Shown here: piece after piece, positions 32,201 through 42,367 of the stretch
Position numbering within the stretch: the first letter of the stretch is position 1
How the letters are laid out: each line of letters opens with the position of its first letter
Assembly (NCBI RefSeq): GCF_003144245.1
Contig: NW_020289985.1
Coordinates: 1-64,000, forward strand
Source: Jaminaea rosea
Lineage: Eukaryota > Basidiomycota > Exobasidiomycetes > Microstromatales
DNA length: 64,000 nucleotides
Reading direction: 5' to 3'
The notes under the pieces: model-generated
Told to the model about the DNA's origin: nothing
Databases searched by the model: none
What the model saw: the letters and a program-made list of their open reading frames with translations, nothing else
Made by a program: the position numbers and the translations under genes

Positions 32201-32709
32201 GAGATCGTACCCCTCGGTATCCTCATCGGCGCATCCGTCCCCGTGGTCCACTGGCTCCTCTTCAAGCACATAGAGCTCATCCGCAAAGCAGGGGAGATGA
32301 TCACTACCCCGCTCGTTTTGATGTATTTGCAGGATATGACTAGTGGGATTAACTCGACTGTTACCAGTTCGATTATACTGGGGTTTAGTGAGTACAGTCA
32401 GAGACGAGAGGAGCAGGGAGGGAACAAGCAGAACCATACTGCGAGCGAACGGCTGTTGACCCAGCCAGCTCCTCCTCCTTCGCTGCTTGACGCGCAGCAA
32501 TGCAAGTCTACCTGCGTGTCTACCGACCGCGCATCTTTCGCGAGTGGTGCTACCTCCTCTCAGGAGCCATAGACGGGGCAGCGCAGATCGTCGTCGTCAT
32601 CCTCTCCTTTACCGTCTTTGGCGGTAGCGGGCATAGTCACCCTTTCCCCACATGGTTCGGCAATCCAGACGGGCCCAGCGATCATTGCGTTACGACAAAG
32701 ACGGCCTAG
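29203..32709 (+). CDS. Oligopeptide transporter, OPT family, 12 exons
   Basis: Multi-pass plasma-membrane or endomembrane carrier expected to import small peptides with protons. Twelve exons join in phase: 29203-29703, 29788-29921, 29993-30193, 30281-30350, 30417-30681, 30794-31208, 31289-31467, 31546-31625, 31710-31763, 31839-31977, 32106-32387, 32498-32709. They give 843 residues. The N-terminal 140 residues are cytosolic-looking, with a HDHDHDH run and a Gly-rich stretch. OPT marks: TFRGFVLGNFFLLL, YSLKPVTI, INPGPFGLKEH, NYWGGMWLGG, SKMIAGAVHPGRPVANLWF, DLADYQKLAIYLK, and a C-terminal VYRPRIFREWCYLLSGAIDGA. It is the most intron-rich gene here; its first intron (84 bases) is also stop-free and in frame. 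Substrate cannot be told; OPT members of the peptide clade carry tetra- and pentapeptides. Confidence 0.92.
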
Positions 32710-33026
32710 ACGAGGTGGAGGAAGGGAGGAGTGGAGGTATACCATCCCGCACCTGAATGGCAGGTGGGCGCGCTTTGATTTCCTACATTTTGTGCTGCGC
32801 TGCTGCGTTTCTCTCTCTATGCTTTGCTTTGCTTCCCGTCGCGAATCTCTTTTCCTTCAAAAATCAGCTAGAGGCCTGGTCTTCGCTCAAAGGTAGCCTC
32901 TTGCGAGCCGATCCGACCAGAACGGCCATTCCTTGCTCTGATCTCTCTCTTGCGTTGCTCGAGGCCCCACCTGCTTTGCCCATACATCCTTGTCGATGCC
33001 CATACACCCTCATTCTCAACGACTCC
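32710..33026. other. Convergent intergenic region, 317 bases
   Basis: 3' flanks of the OPT transporter (+) and the pantothenate synthetase (-). No gene or notable repeat is seen. Confidence 0.5.
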
Positions 33027-34313
33027 TCATCTCTCACTGCTCGCCCCAAGGATTTCCTCCTCCGCCTTGCCCAGCAAGAGGTTATCGATCAACCTCGTCC
33101 GTCTCGCTTCCTTTCCCTCGCCTTGCCCCTCGATCAACGCTACCGCCCCGCTCAGCACGGCCCCGTCCGCCGCAGCTGGTCCCTCAGCCGCAATGGCCTC
33201 AGCGTAAGGGCGCAAAGTATATCGACAGTTGAGGCTGACGTAATCTACTTCGAAGCGGACTCGCCCACCACTCTCCTGTTCTGCCTGCTTTGCCAGACTG
33301 TCGATCTTGCCCAGGGCTGTCGATGTGACTTTGCGCTCCACCTCTTTCGCGCTCTCCCCCGCAGCTATCGCAGTATCGAAGGCGCTCCTCCCTTCCTCTA
33401 GGCCGCGTATGAGCAAGGGTGCCCAGCGTCGTCTCGCCTCGTCACTAAGATAGGCATTCCGACTACTCAACGCCAACCCCGTCTCCTGATCCCTCCTCGT
33501 CTCCACAACCTTGAACCCCTCCTTGCCCGGCGCACCAAAGAGGAGACTGCTCACCATCCCTCTTAAAATGAGGGCCTGCTGGATGTCCTTCTGGCCGAAG
33601 TAGACCCGAGTGGGCTCAACGGCGTGGAAGAGCTTGGTGACCACGGTGGCCACCCCACGGAAGAAGGCGGGGCGGGATGCCCCCTCGAGGCTGGAGGCGA
33701 GTGAGCCATGCATGGTTACGAACGCTCCCTCTTGTTGTTGAACGTTCTGTGTGAAGGGGGTTGAGGTGCCCGGCAGAGGCGGGTACATCTCCTGTACGTT
33801 GGGCACGAAGAGGGCGCCGATTTCCCCCAATCCTTTTTGGGCTTGTTCTGCTTCGATTAGGGCTTGCACGTCGGAGGGGAGCGTGCGGGGATAAGAGGCC
33901 AGGTCCTCATTAGGAGCAAATTGGGCCGGATTCACAAAGATGCTGATCACCGTATAGGCATTTTCGCGAAGAGAGCGTTGGACGAGATCGAGGTGGCCCG
34001 CGTGGAGAGCGCCCATTGTCGGGACAAAGCCTACACTAGGGGCGTCGTGATGCTGCGCGGAGGAGGAGGAGCTGCTGCTGCCGCTGCCGCTGTCGTTGCC
34101 ATTAGGCATCCCCTGCGCGAGGGCCTGCCGTCGTATTGTCCATCGCCAGGCTTTGTAGTCTGCGATGGTTGTGAAGATTGGCCAGGGGGATTGCGGGGGA
34201 AGGGAAGAAGACGACATGTTCCGAGATGGGACTATGCTCCAGGACGCGATAGGTCTCCTGCGTGGACAGCTTTGTAGTAGCGTCCCTCTGAGTGAAGTCC
34301 TTGCCAAGGACAT
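33027..34313 (-). CDS. PAN6: Pantoate-beta-alanine ligase (pantothenate synthetase)
   Basis: Joins pantoate and beta-alanine with ATP to make pantothenate, the precursor of coenzyme A. Intronless, 428 residues. Family motifs: PTMGALHAGH with the HIGH-like nucleotide site at about 98-107, FVNPAQFAPNEDLASYPR, FFRGVATVVTKLF, VYFGQKDIQQ, and RDQETGLALSSRN. A Ser-rich insert (about 75-87) lies just before the PTMG motif, and insertions raise the length above the roughly 280-310 residues usual for PanC. The first 32 residues are Arg/Ser-rich and lack acidic residues, like a mitochondrial presequence. An in-frame Met33 could give a cytosolic form. Confidence 0.95.
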   Translation of the reverse strand: MSLARTSLRGTLLQSCPRRRPIASWSIVPSRNMSSSSLPPQSPWPIFTTIADYKAWRWTIRRQALAQGMPNGNDSGSGSSSSSSSAQHHDAPSVGFVPTMGALHAGHLDLVQRSLRENAYTVISIFVNPAQFAPNEDLASYPRTLPSDVQALIEAEQAQKGLGEIGALFVPNVQEMYPPLPGTSTPFTQNVQQQEGAFVTMHGSLASSLEGASRPAFFRGVATVVTKLFHAVEPTRVYFGQKDIQQALILRGMVSSLLFGAPGKEGFKVVETRRDQETGLALSSRNAYLSDEARRRWAPLLIRGLEEGRSAFDTAIAAGESAKEVERKVTSTALGKIDSLAKQAEQESGGRVRFEVDYVSLNCRYTLRPYAEAIAAEGPAAADGAVLSGAVALIEGQGEGKEARRTRLIDNLLLGKAEEEILGASSER

Positions 34314-34324
34314 GGCTTGTCCCT

Positions 34325-34341
34325 TCTCTCTCTCTCTCTCT
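34325..34341. repeat. CT dinucleotide run in the PAN6/DML1 divergent promoter
   Basis: A short run of alternating C and T lies close to the PAN6 start codon on the complementary strand, where a pyrimidine/purine tract is common in fungal core promoters. Confidence 0.7.
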
Positions 34342-34585
34342 TTCTCGCTCCTTTAGAGAGAGAAGAAGAAAGTCAAGAAGATGACCAGCCCATCTCGAGT
34401 CAGTCACTCTCGGTCCGTCAGTCCGACCTTTGCGCCCTGGACGGAGAGACGAGACGGAGAGAAAGTGGCCGAGCGGAGGTTCGACTGCATCTTTTTCATA
34501 TTTCATCTGTTCCTGTCCACTTGCTTGTCGCCTCTTTCCCTTCCCCTTCCTCCCTACTCATCACTCTCACCTCATCAAGCACACC

Positions 34586-36820
34586 ATGCCCCCCTCTTCA
34601 ACCCGTGAACTCCTACACATATCCTACGGCTCCCCTTCCTCCCACCTGACAACCCAATTCTTCAACACCCAACATGCCTACTTTGACTATTCTGCCTCCA
34701 GTAGTTCTGCGCCTCCACCTCTAATCGACCACGACATCTCATGGCAGGAAGGTGTCGAGCCGGGAAGTGGGAGAGAGAGATATACGCCTAGATGGTTGGG
34801 TTATGATACGAGAGAGGGTTTTGAGGGGTTGAGATTGCAGGACGATGTGGGGGATGATGACGAGGAGGAGGAGCAGTGGGGTGAGGGGGTAGAGTGGAGT
34901 GGTGGAGTGGAGAGGATGCGAATCGGCCACGAGGGTAAGGCGAGAACGACACCTTTCAGGGCTTTGAGTGTTCGAGAGGCTCAAGGTGAGGAATTTGATT
35001 GGGATAGAGAGATGCAGAGGGAGATGGATGATGATGACGAGTACGGGTATGACGACGAAGGAGATGAAGAGGATCAGCCTGCCAAGACGATTCGCAGTGC
35101 ACAAGATGGCCCAACCACCTCTACGATCAGCTGCTCCCCGTCAGGCCAACCCGGGCCCTCTTCACGATATCGTCGCCGCCGTCCATGGTCACACTACCTC
35201 CTCTTTTCCCCTCACCCACGCTCCCTCATCCCAATCCACGCATCGGGCAACCTCCCTCTCAATCGCATGCCCCTCCACGAGGACGCCGCCTCCGCTGCTG
35301 CCGCCACCTCCTCCTCCTCATCGGATACGGGCGTCGAGCTCTTCTCCCACTTCGAATCCGGTTACACCCGCTCCGCCGGTCAAGAAGCCGAGCAAGACAC
35401 ATTCGACACGACGCTACGCTCGAGCATGGAAGCCTGCGACAGACCGCAAGGGTTCAACCTCGTCCTCTCCGCCTCCGATGCCTGGGCAGGGTTCGCGACG
35501 CATCAGCTCGAATTTCTTGCGGACGAGTACCCCAAGCTGGGTAGAGTGGCTTGGGCTGTTAGATCGGGAAGAGCAGATTGGCAACGCGGCCATGACGAGG
35601 AGGAAGGGGAGGAGGAGGGGATAGATCCAAAGGCCTTGCAGCGCAGACGCGCTCGGGCTATGAATGAGACGTTGGCCCTTTTGCTGCTCAGCGAGAGCGT
35701 GGACCTTTATGTTCCCCTCGCCGCGCCCGAGGGAGAGGGGGCGACGCAAACGCAGACGGAGAGGGAAGGAGCGGCCCTTCTAGCCAGCCATTTCGAGACG
35801 GCAACGCTTGGCGCTAGGCTGAGGGACTCGCCTACCAGCCTGTCGAAAGTGGTTGACCAGCTCACATGGAGAGGAGGGACGCCCTTGGCTTCTTTGGGAG
35901 GCGAGGTACCACAGACTTCCTCCTCCTTCTCCTCGTCTTCTGCGGCGACAACGAGTACAACGGCAGTGGACCCAATCGACGCTCTCCTTGCCTCGCGCGG
36001 ATACACGCCCGCCGGTACGTCAATGTCAAACAGGTCTGGAGGGGGAGGACGACGCCACCCAGAGCAGGAAGCTATCAATGCCCGTCGAGCTGCTCTGCGG
36101 GAAGGGGCAGAGAGGATCGATGCACGATGGCGTTGTTTCTCAGAGGCTCGCCCGTACGAGTCCAAGGGGACAGCCGCATCTACTCAGTCTTCCTCCTCTA
36201 CATCCCCGCCGTGGAGTAGCAGCACCAAGCCCTTCGCCATGCACGCCATCTCCCGGCTCGGCCCGTCAAAGCCTTTCCTAGGACGTGATCGATCGTTCGC
36301 ACCCGCGCCGCCCTCACGAACGGACATAGTGCAACATTGGCTCCATCCGGACGAAGAGGAACGCAACCCCTCTCCCAACACGCCGGGCCCTCAGCTCTCC
36401 GCACCCTGGGCCCGTTTGTTGAGCACCCCACTCGCCCAGCCTACTCACGCCGCAATGCCTCGAACTCTGCGGGAAGGATCTTCGTCTTCCTCCACTGCAG
36501 GCCCTGCCCCCCTTAGCGCACTGTATTGCTCCCCTCGTCCTACCCTTTCCCACCTCTCGCACGCCCGAAAGACACTCCTGGCCGCAGTGCGCGGTCATTC
36601 TTCGCTGGCGGCTTGGGGTGTTGGGGAAGGGGCGAGCGAGGGGAGAGTGGGAGGGAGGGATGGACTAAAGGATTTGTTGGAGCGGGTGGAGGAGCTGAGA
36701 GGCGGGTATGAGGATGGAGGCGCTGCTGATGAGGATGAGGAGGACGAGGGAGGCAAGGACACAGATGAGGATTGGGAGGACGGGGCGGGCGAGGATGAGG
36801 ATGGGCTTGATTGGAGTTGA
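34586..36820 (+). CDS. DML1: DML1/Misato family protein
   Basis: Misato/DML1 proteins are tubulin-like proteins needed for mitochondrial DNA inheritance and mitochondrial shape. Intronless frame of 744 residues from the ATG at 34586. That start opens directly into the conserved N-terminal segment (RELLHISYGSPSSHLTTQFFNTQ). YTPRWLGYDTREGFEGL follows, then a strongly acidic region (about 90-170), PRSLIPIHASGN, and the tubulin-like part with GFNLVLSASDAWAGFATHQLEFLADEYPK, where I break the run as GFNLVLSASDAW / AGFATHQLEFLADEYPK. The C-terminus is acidic and ends in DWS. Long Ser/Thr- and Ala-rich inserts (about 450-640) enlarge the protein beyond the roughly 475 residues of the yeast form. It faces PAN6 across a 272-base divergent promoter. 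Confidence 0.85.
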   Translation: MPPSSTRELLHISYGSPSSHLTTQFFNTQHAYFDYSASSSSAPPPLIDHDISWQEGVEPGSGRERYTPRWLGYDTREGFEGLRLQDDVGDDDEEEEQWGEGVEWSGGVERMRIGHEGKARTTPFRALSVREAQGEEFDWDREMQREMDDDDEYGYDDEGDEEDQPAKTIRSAQDGPTTSTISCSPSGQPGPSSRYRRRRPWSHYLLFSPHPRSLIPIHASGNLPLNRMPLHEDAASAAAATSSSSSDTGVELFSHFESGYTRSAGQEAEQDTFDTTLRSSMEACDRPQGFNLVLSASDAWAGFATHQLEFLADEYPKLGRVAWAVRSGRADWQRGHDEEEGEEEGIDPKALQRRRARAMNETLALLLLSESVDLYVPLAAPEGEGATQTQTEREGAALLASHFETATLGARLRDSPTSLSKVVDQLTWRGGTPLASLGGEVPQTSSSFSSSSAATTSTTAVDPIDALLASRGYTPAGTSMSNRSGGGGRRHPEQEAINARRAALREGAERIDARWRCFSEARPYESKGTAASTQSSSSTSPPWSSSTKPFAMHAISRLGPSKPFLGRDRSFAPAPPSRTDIVQHWLHPDEEERNPSPNTPGPQLSAPWARLLSTPLAQPTHAAMPRTLREGSSSSSTAGPAPLSALYCSPRPTLSHLSHARKTLLAAVRGHSSLAAWGVGEGASEGRVGGRDGLKDLLERVEELRGGYEDGGAADEDEEDEGGKDTDEDWEDGAGEDEDGLDWS

Positions 36821-36868
36821 GGCGCGCGCGGGCGTGCGTGCTCATCGTATGCTGTTGCAATTGATACC

Positions 36869-37738
36869 TCAACTTGTCTGACCTGCCTTCAGCTGCTGCT
36901 GCTGCTGCTGATTCCCGTGCTGCCCTTTTCTCTTCTTCTTCCTCGGCGGTGTCGATCCAGTCGGGGCATCAGCCTCCAGTAGCGACCGATCGATCTGCGC
37001 AGACAAAGGAAAGTATCATCAGCACGCCATCAGCGCGGCTCTGCACCTCTCTCGGCCGCAGCACCGCTAACCCACCTCATCAACATCCCCGGCCTCCAAG
37101 CCCAAAAAGCCACGCATCCCTTCCTCTCCCTCCCCCCACGTCCTCATCTCACTCGGACCGCTATACTCTGCCTTGTAAACCACACGGCGCAACGTACTGC
37201 TCGCCTTCTCCCACTCTGCATGCTGTCGAGCAAGCTTACGTTCCGCTGACGAGCCGGACGCGGATGAGTCGGGACCTCCTCCTTGCTGTTCCCCACCGCC
37301 GCCGAGCTGCTGCCCACCACCTTCAAGCGCTTGAGCTGCTGCGCGACGGGCGAGGATCTGATTCTTCCTCGGGGGCTTAGGTGGTCGCACTTTGCCCGGG
37401 AGTGAGGGGGGAAGGTAATGCGCGAATGTCTTTGGGAGGGTGTAGGATTGCTGGTGCTGCTGCCGCGTGTCACTAGGTCCTCCAGTTGCTTCTCCTGAGG
37501 TGGGCCTGGTCGGCGTGCTGGGCCCTGCTTCGGCCTTGGTGGTGGGGACGGTGGTGTCGCGCGGCTGATGATGGAGGTCCTTGCGGAATGGGTGGAGTAA
37601 GATGCGATACGAGTCGTGCAGGTGGAAGCGGGTTATTAGGTCGTCTGAGGCTGAAAGGTGGTGTGAAGGGGGTGGAGGTTGGAGAATCTCCTGATTGGGT
37701 AGAGAGAGGGGCGCTGCTATGTGAGTTGGAGGGGACAT
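36869..37738 (-). CDS. MED19: Mediator complex subunit 19 (Rox3-type) candidate
   Basis: Candidate head-module subunit of Mediator, which links activators to RNA polymerase II. Two exons (37076-37738, 36869-36994) join in phase to 262 residues. Features that fit fungal Med19: DLITRFHLHDSYRILLHPF near the N-terminus, then SYTLPKTFAHYLPPSLPGKVRP, here cited as YTLPKTFAHYLPP and SLPGKVRPPK, and basic stretches. The second exon encodes PPRKKKRKG, a likely nuclear localisation signal, and a poly-Gln end. The internal 150-residue region is low complexity. The family call rests on the LPGK region and overall layout and is moderate. The gene converges on DML1 with only 48 bases between stops. Confidence 0.6.
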
Positions 37739-37951
37739 GATGGTGCGGATGGTAAGGAGGGGACGATTGGAGCATCGACTGAGCGGCGGCTTGACATCGA
37801 GGTTGAGCTCAACCTTGTGTGGTTGACAGGGCGGAAGGAGCCACGCGAGCGGGCGAGATGATGCAGGTCAGGGCCCCGACGGCTGATTCGGCAAGGCGAG
37901 GCGACAAAATCACTTTGACTTCATTCGCTCCTTGTCCTCTCAACTCGCAAC

Positions 37952-39336
37952 ATGGCCATCGAAGAGCAGGCGGCCACAACGTCAGCCGCGAGCATCTCAC
38001 CGCTCGCGGCTGCAGAGCAGAAGCACCAAGCTTCCAAAGCAGCAGCAGCCGCGTCAACCACCACGACTCAAGAGAGCTCCTCCTCCTCCTCTTCGGCAGA
38101 GTCACACGACCCCTTCCCCACCTTTTCCTACTCGGGCTCCCTTCGCCCCGCATACCCGCTCAGCAAGAATCCGCGCGTCCCAGCCCATATTCAACGCCCC
38201 AACTATGCGCGAGAGGAGGTGAGCCAGAGCTTTTGGGCATTTTGGTGGGATGTGAGCGCAGCGTCCCGCCCTTTGCTTTTGAGCACTTAGCATCCATCCC
38301 ACCCTCCCCCTCCTTCTTCTCGTCCCTCCTCCTTGACTTATCGTTGCTGACCGAAACTCTGCTTCTGCTCCCCTTTTCTCGTCTGTCAACCCCTCAGTGG
38401 ATGCGCTCCCGCAACATCCGCACCAACACGCCCGAGGAAGTCGCCGGGATCCGCCGATCGGCCATCCTAGCCCGCCAAGTCCTCACCGCTGCACGAGACG
38501 CCATAGCCATCGGCGCCACGACGGACTCGATTGACAAGGTAGTCTTTCGCGAAGCCATAGCGCGTGATTGTTACCCTTCGCCACTGGGGTATCACGGTTA
38601 CCCGAAGTCGGTCTGCACGAGTGTGAATGAATGCATCTGCCACGGGATCCCCGATCAACGCCCGCTCCAAAGGGACGACATAATCAATATCGATGTGACG
38701 CTCTACCATAAGGGGTTTCACGGTGACCTCAACGCTACCTGGGCTGTGGAGCCTGCTGCTCACCCTGAAGGTTCAGAGGGGCAGAGACTAATCAAGACAG
38801 CCCGCTCTTGCCTCGATGCAGCCATTTCCATTTGTGGACCTGGAGTCCCTTACGGTGAGATAGGCAAAGTCATTCAACCCCTCGCAGAATCTGCAGGCTT
38901 TGCAGTAGTACGTCGATACACGGGTCACGGAGTTGGGAAAGTCTTCCATGGTGCGCCAACCGTCTTTCATCACAAGACTAAAAAAGGTTGGGGAATCATG
39001 GAGGTAGGACACGTCTTTACCATCGAGCCTATGATCTCTGCCACTCCCCCGCCCGTAGGGGCTGGAGATCTCTCCTGGCCTGATGACTGGACGGTCACTA
39101 CGACGGATGGGGCACATAGTGCCGCGGCTGAGGAGACATTGGCTATTACGCCGCATGGGGTGGAGATTTTGACTGCCGCGGGGGGGCCGAAGGTGATTGA
39201 TACGAGGGAGGAGAGGGAGAAGAGGGGATTGATTACGAGAATCAAGGAGAGGGACGATTGGGAGGAGGAGAAGGCGAGGCGGGCCAAAGAGGGAGAGGGA
39301 GATGACAAGAGGGAAGAGAAGAGGATCAAGGTGTAG
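37952..39336 (+). CDS. Type 1 methionine aminopeptidase
   Basis: Removes the initiator methionine from nascent proteins. Two exons (37952-38218, 38398-39336) give 401 residues. The first exon encodes a Ser/Ala-rich stretch and then FSYSGSLRPAYPLSKNPRVP, the linker typical of eukaryotic MetAP1. The catalytic domain has the metal ligands in DVTLYHKGFHGDLNATW (two Asp), YTGHGVGKVFH (His), FTIEPM (Glu) and AAEETLAIT (Glu). The N-terminal zinc-finger region of cytosolic MetAP1 is absent, and the 213 bases up to the divergent MED19 gene leave little room for it. The C-terminus carries an extra charged Lys/Glu-rich tail of about 50 residues. This may be the cytosolic enzyme without its ribosome-binding fingers or an organellar form. 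Confidence 0.93.
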
Positions 39337-39617
39337 TAGACGCGCCATGTCACCCCAACTCCTCAAGCTAGGTGTAGATCTATTCGATTCACGTCATCTC
39401 TTCCTCTGGTCGTCTTCGCTTCTGAGTCTGAACAGCTGGATGTACGTGGAGGTTGGGGAAGGGGAGTGGGACTTCGCGTCTTTCAGGTCGGGTAGATGTA
39501 GGTATCGCTGGTGCTCGAGTTGGATGGTAGTGGTCTCGTGTGGAGGCTGAATGGCTCGTGCATGCTGGTGTCGTCTGCCTGGCCTTGAAGGCTGCTATCC
39601 TCTTCCGCTGGCTGCGT

Positions 39618-41952
39618 CTACGCAAGGAGGCGCGACTTGAAAAACTGCATTGGCCCAGAGCGGCGGGTAAAGACACCAGGAGCCTGCTGCTCCACTTGCT
39701 CTTGCGACTCAAAGCCTTCATTGGTTCCTGCTGTCGGCTCAGCATCCTCATCGTCGCTGGCGCCAGTAGTCCTGCGCAAGTCGAGCCTCGCCTTGCTCCT
39801 GGTCAGCATGGGCGACGGGCTACGCTCGAAGCCAGGCAGGGGAAACAGACTCATGTATTCCTCCCTGGCTGAGTCCTTTGCAAGCGGCGCATCCTTCTTG
39901 CTGAAGGGCAACGTGGAAGCGGTAGCGCTCAGCTCGAGGTCGGAGAGGAAACGTTGCGTGTCGGTGGCTGGAGGCGAGGATCGTGCGCCGCTACCTGCCG
40001 TGGTGCTGTGGCAGGCGGGAGGGCTAGAGTTGGTAGCTCGAGTAGCAGCAGGGTTCCTGGGGCGCTGCTCGGGCGTAGTGGGGCCGGAGCGGATGGCGAG
40101 CCGGTCGGTTGGTGGGCGATTCTCGTCGCTCAGGAGCACAGGGGCGTTCTCATCGCTGCCGTCTGCGCCGTGCTCCTCAGCAGGAGAGCTGCGGCTGCGC
40201 TGGTCAGCCTTCTTGTTGTGGTGCTGGTCCTGGTTAGAGCCAGTGGCAGGGGCTGAATCGTAGAAGAAGTCCTGAATCTCCTTGTCGGCCTCTACCAAGG
40301 CGGATGGAGTGCTTTGAGTGGCGCTCATTTCCTTCGTGGTAGAGCTATTGGTCTCGGTAGCATGCTTGTCGACCTGCTGCCCGATCCCGGCCTCCTTTAC
40401 AGTAGACTCGCTGGGCTGTTCGCCGTCGGGATGCTTGCCACGCTCGTGGTGATTCTGAGGTTCAGGAGAAGACGTTGGCGAAAGCGAATGATAGTCTCCT
40501 AGTAGCCCGCGAGGATTGTTGTCATCGCGGATCAGGGTGTCCTCATCATCGTCGCGCGAATTGGAGCCAGAGTGGTCACTCATGTGTTGGCGGTCATCGT
40601 GCTGACCTTGACTGACTTGGGGCTGCTCACCATCATGACGGCGTCGAATGGAACGGTCTTCGACTTGTTGTTCCTCATCGGCGCTGACCTCGGGTGTCTT
40701 GCGCTTTTGCTGGACAGTACCTTGCGTGGTAGTGGGTCCGCCCTCGAGAAGGCGCGTGAGCTGCTGAAGACGCTGACGAAGGAGTTCCGTGTTGGCATTG
40801 GCGAGCTGAAGCGACTGGGCATTTTCCCTGACGTGCTCCTGGATCTGTGCAGAGGAGCAGACGATGATTGAGGTCACCATATACCCTCCTGCAACTCTGC
40901 GTCGCCACGCCAACTCACCCTCCAATCAAGTACGGCCAGCTGGCTCCTCAAAGCGTGACACTCGGCTCTGATGCGCTCGATGTGCACTTCCTGGTTCAGC
41001 ACCTCGCCTGTACGCTGCATCAAGACGCGGCAATGGGCCAAGACCAGGGGCTGAAGCTGCGGATACTTGGCCTCAAAGTACGTCAGCTGTCCCTTGCTGA
41101 GCATGTTGCGCTCATCGAATTGGTCGAGTCGGTCATTGGGATGCAAGTCGTACATATGCGAGAGGGCCAAGAGGCGCATGTCCGCGTCTGGGTGGAAGTT
41201 GACCACATCGGCGAAGATGTGCTGCGTGGTTGCAGGCGAGGTGGGAGGAATGTTGTCGGGGTAGGGCAGGCCGGGAGGTGAGGCGCCGTTCAGCCAGGCT
41301 TGATACATCTTGAGCTCAATGGCGGTCATACTGCGCATCGCGACGGCTTGCCTGTGCGAGTTTGAGGGGGGTCCAGAGTGAGTGTAAGCTATTGCTCGGC
41401 CATCATATATGCCGGGCACTCACGTCTCTAGGATGCTGCCTTGATACTGCAGACGGCCCAGAGAAGATGCAACACTTTTGCCTTGAAGAACGAGGCTTGC
41501 GAGCTTGCTGTGGGTGGGCGGGCGTGAACGAGCAAGCCGAAGTCAACGCGACGATGCTCAGCAATTTCGTGCTTGTGGCCACTCACTGCGACTTGGCAAC
41601 AATGCCCTGCCATCCATCATTGACATTGAGCTCACTATGCGAGGTGGTGAGTGGTCAGTAGTGTCGCAGCTGAGGGTCGCACTCGCGCGCGCACGCACAC
41701 CTCAGCATGAACGACGGCATTCCAGTCAATGTCATGAGGGTTCTGTGCGTGTATGCGGTCGGATGGGCAGCTCAGCAACGGCTCATCGCCAGTCAATCCA
41801 CTGCCGCCGTGCCAACTCACAGGAGCTGGGAACAAGTCGAGAAGAGCGAGAGCAGGTGCCGGCTGGGGGATGGCTACCTCGCTGACCTGATTGCTAGCCA
41901 CGGCCATCTCGGGCCCTGCGGCTTCCGACTGCGCAGCAGCTGACACGGTCAT
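39618..41952 (-). CDS. Orphan five-exon coiled-coil protein with disordered acidic C-terminal half
   Basis: I do not recognise this gene. Five exons (41701-41952, 41587-41630, 41424-41507, 40919-41351, 39618-40844) join in phase to 679 residues. The second exon is only 44 bases and its acceptor GTGAG at 41631 is weak, but it is the only choice I found that keeps phase on both sides. The N-terminal half (about 1-320) looks folded and helical: HKLASLVLQGKSVASSLGRL, TQAVAMRSMTAIELKMYQAWL, DADMRLLALSHMYDLHPNDR. It ends in a coiled coil (ENAQSLQLANANTELLRQRL). The C-terminal half is polar and acidic with scattered basic motifs (MLTRSKARLDLRR). It could be a nuclear or cytoskeletal scaffold. No domain family comes to mind. 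Confidence 0.65.
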
Positions 41953-42367
41953 GGCGTCAACTGCGGCTGAGCAAGGCTGGGAGGAGCCGGATGGAACGAT
42001 GTTCTGACGTCGCTGCCAGCCGGGGGAAGAGCGGGCAGAAGGGGTCGAGATGGGAAACGAGACTTGGTGGAAATGACAAATTCGATGGTATTGGAGAAGA
42101 GGGAAGGAGGACAAGACGCAGAAGCAATCGACGAGCCGCTCGAGATTGGGCGAGCTCGCGTGTCTGAGGAGCCGCCGCCGCCGCCGCCGCCGCCTCATCG
42201 AGACGCGCCGTCGGCAAAGCGAGCAGAGCAGAGTACAATTCGGAGAGATGGAGAGATAGCAGAGCCACGTCGCGACAGAAGCTGGAGCAAGCACCAAAGT
42301 AGCAGCGAGACAAGCAAGAGGTATCAAAAGGGAAGGAGAGACCGAGCACTCACGGAACCACAGCGAT
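41953..42367. other. Intergenic region with a CCG triplet run
   Basis: The 415 bases between the coiled-coil orphan and the SAP-like membrane-protein gene, both on the minus strand. It contains a GCC/CCG triplet run at about 42171-42193. No gene is seen. Confidence 0.5.

Noticed and set aside
38219-38397. Possible extra coding in the long MetAP intron
   Set aside because: Donor GTGAGC and a pyrimidine-rich CAG acceptor fit an intron, the frame closes, and the flanking exons match the family without it.
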